DNA from: Clostridiales bacterium
GTDB taxonomy: Bacteria > Bacillota > Clostridia > Christensenellales > CAG-138
Direction of reading: 5' to 3'
DNA: 7,140 nt
Assembly: GCA_004557245.1 (NCBI GenBank)
Contig: SFEL01000037.1
Location: forward strand, 1 to 7,140
The position numbers were made by a program, and so were the translations under genes. The notes below the pieces were generated by a model. It was not told the origin of the DNA. It saw only the letters and a program-made list of their open reading frames with translations, and made no database searches. Below are positions 1 to 5,852 of the stretch, piece after piece; positions within the stretch are counted from its first letter, which is position 1, and every line of letters starts with the position of its first letter.

Positions 1-185
1 TGACCGAGATTTATCGCTGCTGTGCGGACTCTGTAGACGGAGATTTCTTTGAACTCACGGGAGAGCAGGAAAAAATGATCCGCAGTGTTCAGCAGCAGAT
101 TGAGGAGTGTGTGCCGGATTTGGACGAGCGAATCCGGCAGCAGGAAGAAGCCTTGGAACAAGTCGCGCAGCAACAGACAATGTAA
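1..185 (+). CDS. 3' end of an unrecognised gene with a Glu/Gln-rich tail (partial)
   Basis: An open frame enters from the left edge (first full codon at 3) and ends at TAA 183-185, giving 60 C-terminal residues. The visible part reads TEIYRCCADSVDG, then FFELTGEQEK, then a helical stretch rich in Gln and Glu (IRSVQQQIEE and IRQQEEALEQVAQQQTM), which looks like a short coiled coil or a charged helical tail. No domain is recognised. The gene is co-directional with the transfer operon and is followed 13 bases after its stop by an intrinsic terminator, so it is probably the last gene of an upstream module of the same mobile element. Its function cannot be inferred from this fragment. Confidence 0.6.
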   Translation, partial: TEIYRCCADSVDGDFFELTGEQEKMIRSVQQQIEECVPDLDERIRQQEEALEQVAQQQTM

Positions 186-198
186 TATCAAACGGAAC

Positions 199-236
199 GG
201 GCCGGAGTCTTAGCAATAAGATTCCGGCCCTTTTTT
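199..236 (+). terminator. Strong intrinsic terminator upstream of the transfer operon
   Basis: The left arm GGGCCGGAGTCTTA (199-212) pairs with TAAGATTCCGGCCC (217-230) over 14 bp with a single G-U wobble. The loop is the GNRA-type tetraloop GCAA (213-216), and six T residues follow directly (231-236). This is a textbook Rho-independent terminator for the gene ending at 185. It ends only 7 nt before the AGAGGAG ribosome site of the next small ORF, leaving no room for a separate promoter, so it may act as an attenuator rather than a plain end. Confidence 0.9.
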
Positions 237-258
237 CATTTCAGAGAGGAGTTCGCTT

Positions 259-387
259 ATGCCGTACTATTTCATGCGAGACACGCCGCTGCAGGCGTTG
301 GAGCAGTTGATGATGTCTCAGCCCGGTCAAAATGGCGTGCGAATACTGCCAGAACTATGTCCGCAAGCATCCGTGCCGCCTATGTGA
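259..387 (+). CDS. Small 42-residue protein at the head of the transfer operon
   Basis: ATG at 259 is preceded by a good ribosome site, AGAGGAG (243-249), at a spacing of about 9 nt. The product is 42 residues and begins MPYYFMRDTPLQALEQLMMS; it has no membrane segment or signal peptide. Its last 19 codons overlap the start of the Cys-rich/RHH gene (332) in another frame. The first 24 or so residues look protein-like, while the tail after QPGQ (NGVRILPELCPQ and on) looks like out-of-frame reading of the Cys-rich segment. A single-base change in the AAAA run at 329-332 would join this N-terminus to MACEYC. It may therefore be the broken 5' end of a Cys-rich small protein gene rather than a separate gene. 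Function unknown. Confidence 0.5.
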   Translation: MPYYFMRDTPLQALEQLMMSQPGQNGVRILPELCPQASVPPM

Positions 388-826
388 ATGTACCTGCCTG
401 GAGGAGCGGATCGAGGCAGGTGTGCTGGAGCTGAATGCGTTCATGCGGGACTGCTTCACCCCCTCTATGGACAGAGAGATCGATGCGCACCTGAAGCAGG
501 ATAACTGCAGCAGCCGAAGCGAGTTTGTGATGAACGCGCTCAAGTTCTATGTCGGCTACTTGAGCACGAAGAACGCCAGTGCATTTCTGCCTGAAGTACT
601 CTCCGCAACGCTGACCGGAACGCTGGACGGTTTCGCAGGCCGCATCAGTTCTCTGCTTTTCAAGCAGGGCGTGGACATCAACCTGATGGCGCAGATCATC
701 GCCTATGATACCGACATTGATGAAGGAGCATATGAGCGACTGCGCGGCAAGGCCATCCGTGATATGAAGCGGACCAATGGCCGTATATCCTTCAAGGATG
801 CAATGGACTTTCAGAAATCGGTGTAA
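332..826 (+). CDS. Cys-rich plus ribbon-helix-helix mobilisation accessory protein (MobC-like)
   Basis: The product is 164 residues. Residues 1-22 hold a cysteine cluster (C3, C6, C15, C18, C20, C22, with H13), arranged CxxC-x8-CxxCxCxC, which could bind zinc. Residues about 44-78 fit a ribbon-helix-helix DNA-binding fold: a strand around PSMDREIDAHL, then SSRSEFVMNALKFYVGYL with the usual SRSEF turn into the second helix. The rest is helical. RHH proteins placed directly before a relaxase gene normally bind oriT and help load the relaxase, so a relaxosome accessory role is inferred. ATG 332 has no clear ribosome site; the next in-frame Met is M38 (443). The stop lies 3 nt before the relaxase start, so the two are probably translationally coupled. 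The Cys-rich part may be a fused remnant of a separate small gene. Confidence 0.75.
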   Translation: MACEYCQNYVRKHPCRLCECTCLEERIEAGVLELNAFMRDCFTPSMDREIDAHLKQDNCSSRSEFVMNALKFYVGYLSTKNASAFLPEVLSATLTGTLDGFAGRISSLLFKQGVDINLMAQIIAYDTDIDEGAYERLRGKAIRDMKRTNGRISFKDAMDFQKSV

Positions 827-829
827 GCG

Positions 830-2788
830 ATGGCGAAGCTCGTACAGAAGAGCGGCTATATCAAATCTGGGAAAGCGGGCGGGTACATGCGCTACATTGC
901 TACCCGTGAAGGAGTGGAGAGGTTGGCCGGAAACGGTGCGGTCACAAAAGGTCAGCGTGAGCTGATTCAGAAACTGCTCACGGACTTTCCGGATGCGGTG
1001 GATCTGTTTGAGTACGAGGACTACTGCAAAACGCCGACGCTTGGTACGGCTTCCGCATTTATCAGTATGGCACTGGATGCTAACCTTCACGAAATAGACC
1101 CGGAGAGCGGATACATGCAGTACATTGCTACCCGTCCCCGTGTGCAGAAGCGAGGTACTCATGGCCTGTTCAGTTCTGCCACTGCCGTAGATCTCGCCTC
1201 GGCAATATCAGAGCTGGAAGCGCATGAGGGAAATGTGTGGACCATCATCTACTCTCTGCGTCGTGAGGATGCTGCTCGTTTGGAATACGACAACGCCGAT
1301 GCGTGGCGCGCGCTCCTCATGGAGAACGCACCGACGCTGGCAAAGTCAATGAAAATATCGCTCGATAACTTCCACTGGTATGCCGCCTTCCATGACGAAG
1401 GGCATCACCCTCACATTCACATGATGGTCTGGTCCGATGATCCGAAGGAAGGCTTCCTGACTAAGGATGGAATCGCGGCCATGCGATCCAAGCTGACCAA
1501 TGCCATCTTCCGGGATGAGATGCAGCAAATCTATGAGCGCAAGGATGTGGCCTACTCAGACTTGGTGGAGGCAGCGCAGAATGCCATGCAGGAAATGATC
1601 AGCCGGATGCAGCACCAGATCTGCGACAGCCCGATCATCGCGGACAACATGCGTCAGCTTGTGCAGGCACTGGAAACGACCACCGGAAAGAAACAGTATG
1701 GCTATCTCAAGAAGCCGCTGAAGCAGCTCGTCGATACCGTCGTGGACGCGCTGACGGAGCTGCCAGAGGTTTCTGAATGCTATGAGGTGTGGAATCAGAT
1801 CCATGAGGAACTGAACGAGTGTTACGGTCACAGCACCCCGTGGGAGCGACTCCCGCTATCTCAACGCAAGGAGTTTCGTAAAATCAAGAACGACATCATC
1901 CGGGAGGCCGAGAATATTCGTCTCGGCCTCTCAACCTTTGAGAATGAAAGAATGCAGGATGAGCCTGAGCCGGAAAGTCAGAAGGAGGAGCATCAGTCCT
2001 ACAGTGTGTATGAGCAGACGCAGCGTTACCGCGCAGCAAAGGCTGTTCTGCAGGACATCTATGCGCTGGATGCGGAACACGCAGAAGCGGTCAAAGCTCT
2101 GGAGCAGCTCTGGGAGGAAGGATATACCGTTGCGGCGCATCAGCTTGGTAAGTTCTATCGGGATGATTTCTCCACCTTGCGTGACCATGCAAAGGCAGAA
2201 CAGTGGTTTCGGCGCTCGGCAGAAGCCGGTAATGATTTCTCGGAGTACGCCCTCGGGAAGCTGCTCCTCACGCAAAAACGATGGGATGAAGCGATGGAAT
2301 GGCTTGACAAGGCCGCAGACCATGGCAGTCAATTTGCACAGTATCGTCTCGGAAAGATTTATCTCACCGGTGAGTTTGTACCGAAGGATGTGGAAAAGGC
2401 TCTTGCGTACCTGACAGCCTCTGCTGATCAGGGAAATCAATTTGCACAGTACACCTTGGGCAAGCTGTATCTCTTAGGGCGGGATGTCCCTCCAGATCGT
2501 GAGCAGGCCAAAGAATGGCTGATTCGAGCTGCGGCACAGGGCAATGAGTATGCGCGATTCTTTCTCGACTGCTTCGACCAGTTCCGGGATCCGTCTGTTA
2601 TGCTGGCGGCAAGCAAACTGCTCCATCACATGAGCAGGATATTCCAAAACAATTCCATTCCGCCAGTCAACCCGGCGGGGATCCGCATCGATTCCAAACG
2701 CCGCAGACGGCTTATGGAGAAGCGCATGGCCATGGGCCACAAGGCAGATGACCATGAGGAGCAGACGCAGTATCAGCAGAGTATGTAA
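830..2788 (+). CDS. MobP3-type relaxase with C-terminal Sel1-like repeats
   Basis: This 652-residue protein should nick oriT and attach covalently to the transferred strand. The key evidence is the HUH metal-binding motif at residues 188-197 (HDEGHHPHIH, histidines 188, 192, 193, 195, 197), preceded by WYAAF. The motif GYMRYIATR at 18-26 recurs as GYMQYIATR at 94-102, giving candidate catalytic tyrosines Y19/Y22 and Y95/Y98; which one is used cannot be told here. A helical region (about 220-370) and an acidic linker (373-388) lead to Sel1-like (TPR-type) repeats at about 431-580, with LGK(L/I/F)Y-type signatures at 439, 475, 507 and 543. The C-terminus is basic, with SKRRRR at 622-627. The start follows the upstream stop by 3 nt and lacks a strong ribosome site, which suggests coupling. 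The MobP3 assignment rests on remembered family resemblance. Confidence 0.9.
   Translation: MAKLVQKSGYIKSGKAGGYMRYIATREGVERLAGNGAVTKGQRELIQKLLTDFPDAVDLFEYEDYCKTPTLGTASAFISMALDANLHEIDPESGYMQYIATRPRVQKRGTHGLFSSATAVDLASAISELEAHEGNVWTIIYSLRREDAARLEYDNADAWRALLMENAPTLAKSMKISLDNFHWYAAFHDEGHHPHIHMMVWSDDPKEGFLTKDGIAAMRSKLTNAIFRDEMQQIYERKDVAYSDLVEAAQNAMQEMISRMQHQICDSPIIADNMRQLVQALETTTGKKQYGYLKKPLKQLVDTVVDALTELPEVSECYEVWNQIHEELNECYGHSTPWERLPLSQRKEFRKIKNDIIREAENIRLGLSTFENERMQDEPEPESQKEEHQSYSVYEQTQRYRAAKAVLQDIYALDAEHAEAVKALEQLWEEGYTVAAHQLGKFYRDDFSTLRDHAKAEQWFRRSAEAGNDFSEYALGKLLLTQKRWDEAMEWLDKAADHGSQFAQYRLGKIYLTGEFVPKDVEKALAYLTASADQGNQFAQYTLGKLYLLGRDVPPDREQAKEWLIRAAAQGNEYARFFLDCFDQFRDPSVMLAASKLLHHMSRIFQNNSIPPVNPAGIRIDSKRRRRLMEKRMAMGHKADDHEEQTQYQQSM
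884..1135 (+). repeat. Internal direct repeat in the relaxase (YIATR motif copies)
   Basis: The 24-nt segments at 884-907 and 1112-1135 match at 22 of 24 positions, including an exact 15-nt block, TACATTGCTACCCGT. They lie 228 nt (76 codons) apart in the same frame and encode YMRYIATR and YMQYIATR. The near identity includes synonymous positions. Confidence 0.85.
1902..1932 (+). other. Strong stem-loop inside the relaxase gene, before the Sel1 part
   Basis: GAGGCCGAGA (1904-1913) and TCTCGGCCTC (1921-1930) are perfect 10-bp reverse complements around a 7-nt loop (1914-1920). The stem extends outward by one G-U pair and one G-C pair to 12 bp. No T-run follows, so it is not an intrinsic terminator. 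It codes for residues about 358-368, at the end of the relaxase/helical part and just before the acidic linker. Role unknown. Confidence 0.6.
2120..2569 (+). repeat. Sel1-like repeat domain of the relaxase
   Basis: Residues about 431-580 carry four to five degenerate helix-pair repeats, with LG signatures at 439, 475, 507 and 543 (intervals 36, 32 and 36 residues). Two adjacent repeats share an exact 15-nt block, TCAATTTGCACAGTA, at 2329-2343 and 2437-2451, exactly 108 nt (36 codons) apart, which indicates descent by tandem duplication. Sel1-like repeats usually form protein-binding superhelices. Confidence 0.8.
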
Positions 2789-2791
2789 AAA

Positions 2792-2797
2792 AGGAGG
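2792..2797 (+). promoter_or_regulatory. Consensus ribosome site of the DUF3991/Toprim gene
   Basis: AGGAGG sits 5 nt before ATG 2803 in the 14-nt gap after the relaxase stop. It fixes the start and suggests this gene is translated more strongly than the two before it, which lack clear ribosome sites. Confidence 0.85.
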
Positions 2798-2802
2798 ACT
2801 CC

Positions 2803-3720
2803 ATGTCAAGCTATATTCATTTCACCGAAGAACAGAAACAGCGCGCCGCCGCAGTGGATCTGGAGGAGTTCCTGCGCTGCCGCGGTGAAAAGCTGCTTTC
2901 CTCCGGCAGGGAAAAACGCCTTGCCAGTGACCACAGCGTGACCGTCCGAGGCAACGAATGGTATGACCATGCGGAGGAGCGAGGCGGACACGCCGTCAGT
3001 TTTGTGCAGCGGTTCTACGGCCTTAGCTACCCGGACGCAGTGACAATGCTGCTGGGCGGTGAGCTGGGAACAGCGTATCCTTCTGCCGGGGAGCGCACCG
3101 AGGAACCTGTGAAACCATTTGCACTGCCGCCCGCCAACAAAGATATGCGCAGAGTGTTTGCGTATCTCATCAAACATCGCAGCATCGCAAGAGATGTGGT
3201 GGCGCACTTTGCCAAGGCTGGGCTTCTGTATGAGGATGCCGAATATCACAACGCCGTGTTTGTTGGTACGGATACAGATGGTGTTCCCCGCCACGCCCAC
3301 AAGCGCAGCGCCAACAGCTACGGAAAAGCCTTCCGCTTGAACGTCGAGGGCAGTGATCCACGATACAGCTTCCATTATGTCGGCACAGACAGAAGTCTGT
3401 ATGTGTTTGAAGCACCCATCGATATGCTGTCCTTCATCACCCTCTATCCGGAGAACTGGCAGCGGCACAGCTATGTAGCCTGTTGCGGCACATCCATTCA
3501 GCCAGTATTGCAGATGTTGGAACAAGTGCCGCAGCTCGACACCGTCCTGCTCTGCCTCGATAACGATGAAGCTGGTAATCAGGCCAGCCGCCGGATGCAG
3601 AATCAGTTAGAGGTGCGCTATTCCGTGGAGCGCCTAATCCCGGAAAGCAAAGACTGGAATGACGATCTGACCCTGAGCAGCGAAAACGCTCAGGGCCTTG
3701 CTATGAATGAAATGAGGTGA
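2803..3720 (+). CDS. DUF3991 and Toprim domain protein (primase-like, conjugative element)
   Basis: The product is 305 residues. The N-terminal part (about 15-86) resembles a DnaG-type CHC2 region that has lost its zinc ligands: it keeps EWYDHAEERGGHAVSFV (52-68) and a following G-S-DA-L helix, but has no Cys/His cluster. The C-terminal part (about 197-287) is a Toprim fold, with E203 in LYVFEAPIDMLS, G229 in ACCGTS, the acidic DND at 253-255 in LLCLDNDEAGNQA, and KDWND at 283-287. This domain pair is common in Clostridia conjugative elements next to relaxase and VirD4 genes. Toprim domains bind divalent metal and act on DNA in primases, nucleases and topoisomerases; the exact role in transfer is unknown, and no primase catalytic activity should be assumed. 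The start is fixed by AGGAGG. The stop lies 1 nt before the coupling-protein start. Confidence 0.85.
   Translation: MSSYIHFTEEQKQRAAAVDLEEFLRCRGEKLLSSGREKRLASDHSVTVRGNEWYDHAEERGGHAVSFVQRFYGLSYPDAVTMLLGGELGTAYPSAGERTEEPVKPFALPPANKDMRRVFAYLIKHRSIARDVVAHFAKAGLLYEDAEYHNAVFVGTDTDGVPRHAHKRSANSYGKAFRLNVEGSDPRYSFHYVGTDRSLYVFEAPIDMLSFITLYPENWQRHSYVACCGTSIQPVLQMLEQVPQLDTVLLCLDNDEAGNQASRRMQNQLEVRYSVERLIPESKDWNDDLTLSSENAQGLAMNEMR
3671..3695 (+). other. Stem-loop just before the coupling-protein gene
   Basis: CCCTGAGC (3671-3678) and GCTCAGGG (3688-3695) form a perfect 8-bp stem around a 9-nt loop. It lies in the last codons of the DUF3991 gene, 26 nt before ATG 3722. No T-run follows. It could affect mRNA processing or access to the downstream ribosome site (GAGGTG, 3714-3719), but may be chance. 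Confidence 0.4.
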
Positions 3721-3721
3721 A

Positions 3722-5542
3722 ATGTTGAACGCAAGTATCTGGATCCTGATCGCAGCTGGAGCAGCAATGTTCCTTGTCATCGGTGGGCTGTCCATGATGT
3801 CTCATCACTATACCCTTGGCAATATCAAATCCCGCACTGTGGGCGATGGGCAGCACGGCACAGCCCGATGGGCCACCGACAAGGAAATCAGGCAGACCTA
3901 TGCCCATGTACCCTTCAAGGTCAGAGAGTGGCGCAAAGGACAGGATCTCCCCACGGAGCAGGGATTGATCCTCGGTTGCAAGGGGCAACCGCAGGAGCTC
4001 GCCGCACTGGTGGACAGCGATGACATCCACTGCCTTATGATCGGCGCCAGCGGTATCGGCAAAACTGCATTCTTCCTGTACCCCAATCTGGAATATGCCT
4101 GTGCCTCCGGTATGAGCTGGCTGGCGCTGGACAGCAAGGGTGACCTGGCCCGCAATTACGGCACGATTGCCAAAAACTGCTACGGCTATAATGTGTCCGT
4201 CATTGACCTGCGAAATCCCACTCGCTCAGACGGCAACAACCTGCTGACACTGGTCAACCGCTACATGGACATTGCAAGAAAAGATCCCAAGAACCTGGCG
4301 GCTCGAGCCAAGGCGGAGAAGTACGCCAAGATCCTTGCCAAAACCATTGTCAACCCCGATGGCGATGACAGCAATCGCGGACAGAATGCCTTTTTCTACG
4401 ATGCGGCGGAGGGCTTGCTCACTTCAGTCATCCTGATGCTGGCGGAGTTTCTTCCACCGGATGAGGCGCATCCCCAGGAACGCCGGCATATCGTTTCCGT
4501 TTTCAAGTTGGTGCAGGATCTGCTGGAACCCAGCAAAGTAAAGGGCAAGAGTCACTTCCAGCTCCTGATGGGCAAGCTGCCGCCAGACCACAAGGCCAGA
4601 TGGTTTGCTGGTGCTGCACTCAACAGCGCAGAACAGGCCATGGCCTCTGTCATGTCCACGGTACTTTCTCGTCTCAATGCATTTCTGGACTCGGAGTTGG
4701 AGCAGGTGCTTTGCTTCGACAGCGCCATTGACGCGGAGAAATTTGCCTCTGAAAAGTCTGCCATCTTTCTCATTCTTCCGGAGGAGGACACCACCAAAAA
4801 CTTCATGGCGGGCTTGATGATTCAAAATCTGAGCCGTGAACTGTTTGCTGTGGCGGATGAAAACGGAGGGAAGCTGCAAAACCGCGTGGTACTGTATTGC
4901 GATGAATTTGGCACCATGCCGCCCTTCGATGTCCTTCCGCTGTTCTCCGCAGGCCGTTCCCGCCGCCTGACGCTGGTGCCGATCATTCAGTCCTTGGCAC
5001 AGCTTGAAAAGAACTACGGAAAAGAAGGAAGCGAAATAATTCAGGACAACTGCCAGGACACCATCTTCGGTGGCTTCGCACCAAACAGTCAGACAGCGGA
5101 AGTGCTATCCAAGGCGCTCGGAAACCGCACTGTCCTATCCGGATCGGTGAGCAGGGGAAAGAACGATCCAAGCCAAAGCCTGCAGATGATGGAGCGTCCA
5201 CTACTGACGGCAGATGAGCTGAAGTCCATTCCCAAGGGAAATTTTATTGTCCAAAAGACGGGACAGCATCCCATGCGTACCCGCCTGCGGCTTTTCCTGG
5301 AATGGGGTATCACCTTCGAGAAACCTTATATCGTGCCGGAGCGGGCAGATCGTGCGGTAGCTTATGCAAACCGTGAGGATCTGGAGCGAAATCTTCCGCA
5401 ATCAAGCAAGGCGGAGAATGCGGATATGCGTGGAGCCTATGCCGTTTCCGGACGCGGCGGCATTGCCCATGAGCCTGCTGTAGATAAGCCCCGGCGCAGG
5501 GGCGGCAAGCAGATGAAAACTTACGGTGAGGAGGATCTATGA
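3722..5542 (+). CDS. VirD4/TraG-type coupling ATPase
   Basis: This 606-residue membrane-anchored ATPase should link the relaxosome to a type IV secretion channel. Residues about 5-26 form one clear transmembrane helix (IWILIAAGAAMFLVIGGL). HGTARWAT (45-52) is a conserved element after the anchor in this family. Walker A is GASGIGKT (108-115). LALDSKGD (134-141) corresponds to the usual DPKGE motif, with Ser in place of Pro and Asp in place of Glu. Walker B is VVLYCDEFG (389-397, D394/E395), followed by IIQSLAQLE (421-429), the conserved Gln-containing motif of the ATPase core. RPLLTADEL (492-500) is typical of VirD4 proteins. The C-terminal tail is basic (KPRRRGGK, 589-596). Only one membrane helix is seen; an in-frame stop at 3713-3715 rules out a longer N-terminus. 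A GAGGTG ribosome site overlaps the upstream stop, only 2 nt from the ATG. Confidence 0.93.
   Translation: MLNASIWILIAAGAAMFLVIGGLSMMSHHYTLGNIKSRTVGDGQHGTARWATDKEIRQTYAHVPFKVREWRKGQDLPTEQGLILGCKGQPQELAALVDSDDIHCLMIGASGIGKTAFFLYPNLEYACASGMSWLALDSKGDLARNYGTIAKNCYGYNVSVIDLRNPTRSDGNNLLTLVNRYMDIARKDPKNLAARAKAEKYAKILAKTIVNPDGDDSNRGQNAFFYDAAEGLLTSVILMLAEFLPPDEAHPQERRHIVSVFKLVQDLLEPSKVKGKSHFQLLMGKLPPDHKARWFAGAALNSAEQAMASVMSTVLSRLNAFLDSELEQVLCFDSAIDAEKFASEKSAIFLILPEEDTTKNFMAGLMIQNLSRELFAVADENGGKLQNRVVLYCDEFGTMPPFDVLPLFSAGRSRRLTLVPIIQSLAQLEKNYGKEGSEIIQDNCQDTIFGGFAPNSQTAEVLSKALGNRTVLSGSVSRGKNDPSQSLQMMERPLLTADELKSIPKGNFIVQKTGQHPMRTRLRLFLEWGITFEKPYIVPERADRAVAYANREDLERNLPQSSKAENADMRGAYAVSGRGGIAHEPAVDKPRRRGGKQMKTYGEEDL
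5528..5534 (+). promoter_or_regulatory. Ribosome site for the winged-helix gene
   Basis: GAGGAGG inside the last codons of the coupling-protein gene lies 4 nt before ATG 5539, and the ATGA overlap (5539-5542) joins stop and start. This arrangement favours translational coupling of the regulator to the ATPase. Confidence 0.75.
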
Positions 5543-5796
5543 GTTACTTTGGAACAATTTATGCCGACACCGAACTGCCCTCCAGAGCGAGGGCAGTTTA
5601 TATGTATCTGCGTGACCGTGCAGACAGTGAGGGAAAATGCTGGCCAGGAATCAAGACGATTGCGTCCGACATGCGATTGTCACGCTCCACGGTCAAACGG
5701 GCTTTGACGGATCTGGAGCAGCATGGATACCTGCAAAAGATCCCACGCTACCGTGACAATGGGAGCAGCACATCCAACCTGTATTCCATGCAGTAA
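5539..5796 (+). CDS. Small helix-turn-helix (HTH_36-type) DNA-binding protein
   Basis: The product is 85 residues. The layout matches the winged helix-turn-helix domain found in replication-initiator and regulator proteins of mobile elements: a first helix with SRARAVYMYLRDRAD (15-29), CWPGIKTIASDMRLS (34-48), a recognition helix around RSTVKRALTDLEQHGYL (49-65), then a wing (KIPRYRDNGSSTSNLYSM) ending in the NLY-type strand typical of this family. The protein is a domain with almost nothing added, so it most likely binds DNA as a regulator of the element rather than acting as an enzyme. It overlaps the coupling-protein gene by 4 nt and is the last gene of the operon, followed by a strong terminator. 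An autorepressor or copy/transfer control role is inference. Confidence 0.85.
   Translation: MSYFGTIYADTELPSRARAVYMYLRDRADSEGKCWPGIKTIASDMRLSRSTVKRALTDLEQHGYLQKIPRYRDNGSSTSNLYSMQ
5573..5598 (+). other. Perfect 10-bp stem-loop near the start of the winged-helix gene
   Basis: AACTGCCCTC (5573-5582) and GAGGGCAGTT (5589-5598) are exact reverse complements around a 6-nt loop, extendable by one G-U pair. The hairpin begins 34 nt inside the coding sequence. No T-run follows, so a terminator is unlikely. It could be an operator-like palindrome or an RNA element limiting expression of the regulator. Confidence 0.5.
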
Positions 5797-5800
5797 GGCC

Positions 5801-5846
5801 GCAAAAAAGCGCAGTCCTCCGCCAAGGGAGAACTGCGCTTTTTTGC
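5801..5846 (+). terminator. Bidirectional intrinsic terminator ending the transfer operon
   Basis: Arms 5801-5820 and 5827-5846 pair over 20 bp with one mismatch, around a 6-nt loop. The stem carries A6 on the left (5803-5808) and T6 on the right (5839-5844), so either strand yields a GC-rich hairpin core (GCGCAGT/ACTGCGC) followed by U residues. It begins 4 nt after the stop of the winged-helix gene and faces minus-strand remnants, as expected between convergent units. Confidence 0.93.
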
Positions 5847-5852
5847 TGGACC

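Noticed and set aside
153..188. Possible promoter (TTGGAA with TGTAAT or TAATAT)
   Set aside because: The spacing of 22-24 nt between boxes is too long, and any start would lie upstream of the terminator.
107..310. A 67-residue plus-strand frame
   Set aside because: It runs straight through the terminator hairpin (199-236) in a frame other than the true upstream gene and has no ribosome site or family resemblance.
186..331. Candidate oriT near the head of the mobilisation operon
   Set aside because: The position would be suitable, but the only clear inverted repeat is a terminator with a T-run, and no known nick-site sequence is recognised.
380..1162. A 260-residue minus-strand frame
   Set aside because: It is antisense to the RHH and relaxase genes, whose protein motifs are clear; its own product has low-quality composition and no ribosome site.
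1938..2414. Alternative plus- and minus-strand frames over the Sel1 region
   Set aside because: They are shadows of the relaxase frame; the repeat structure is only meaningful in the relaxase frame.
2806..3525. A 239-residue minus-strand frame
   Set aside because: It mirrors the DUF3991/Toprim gene, whose motifs and ribosome site are convincing.
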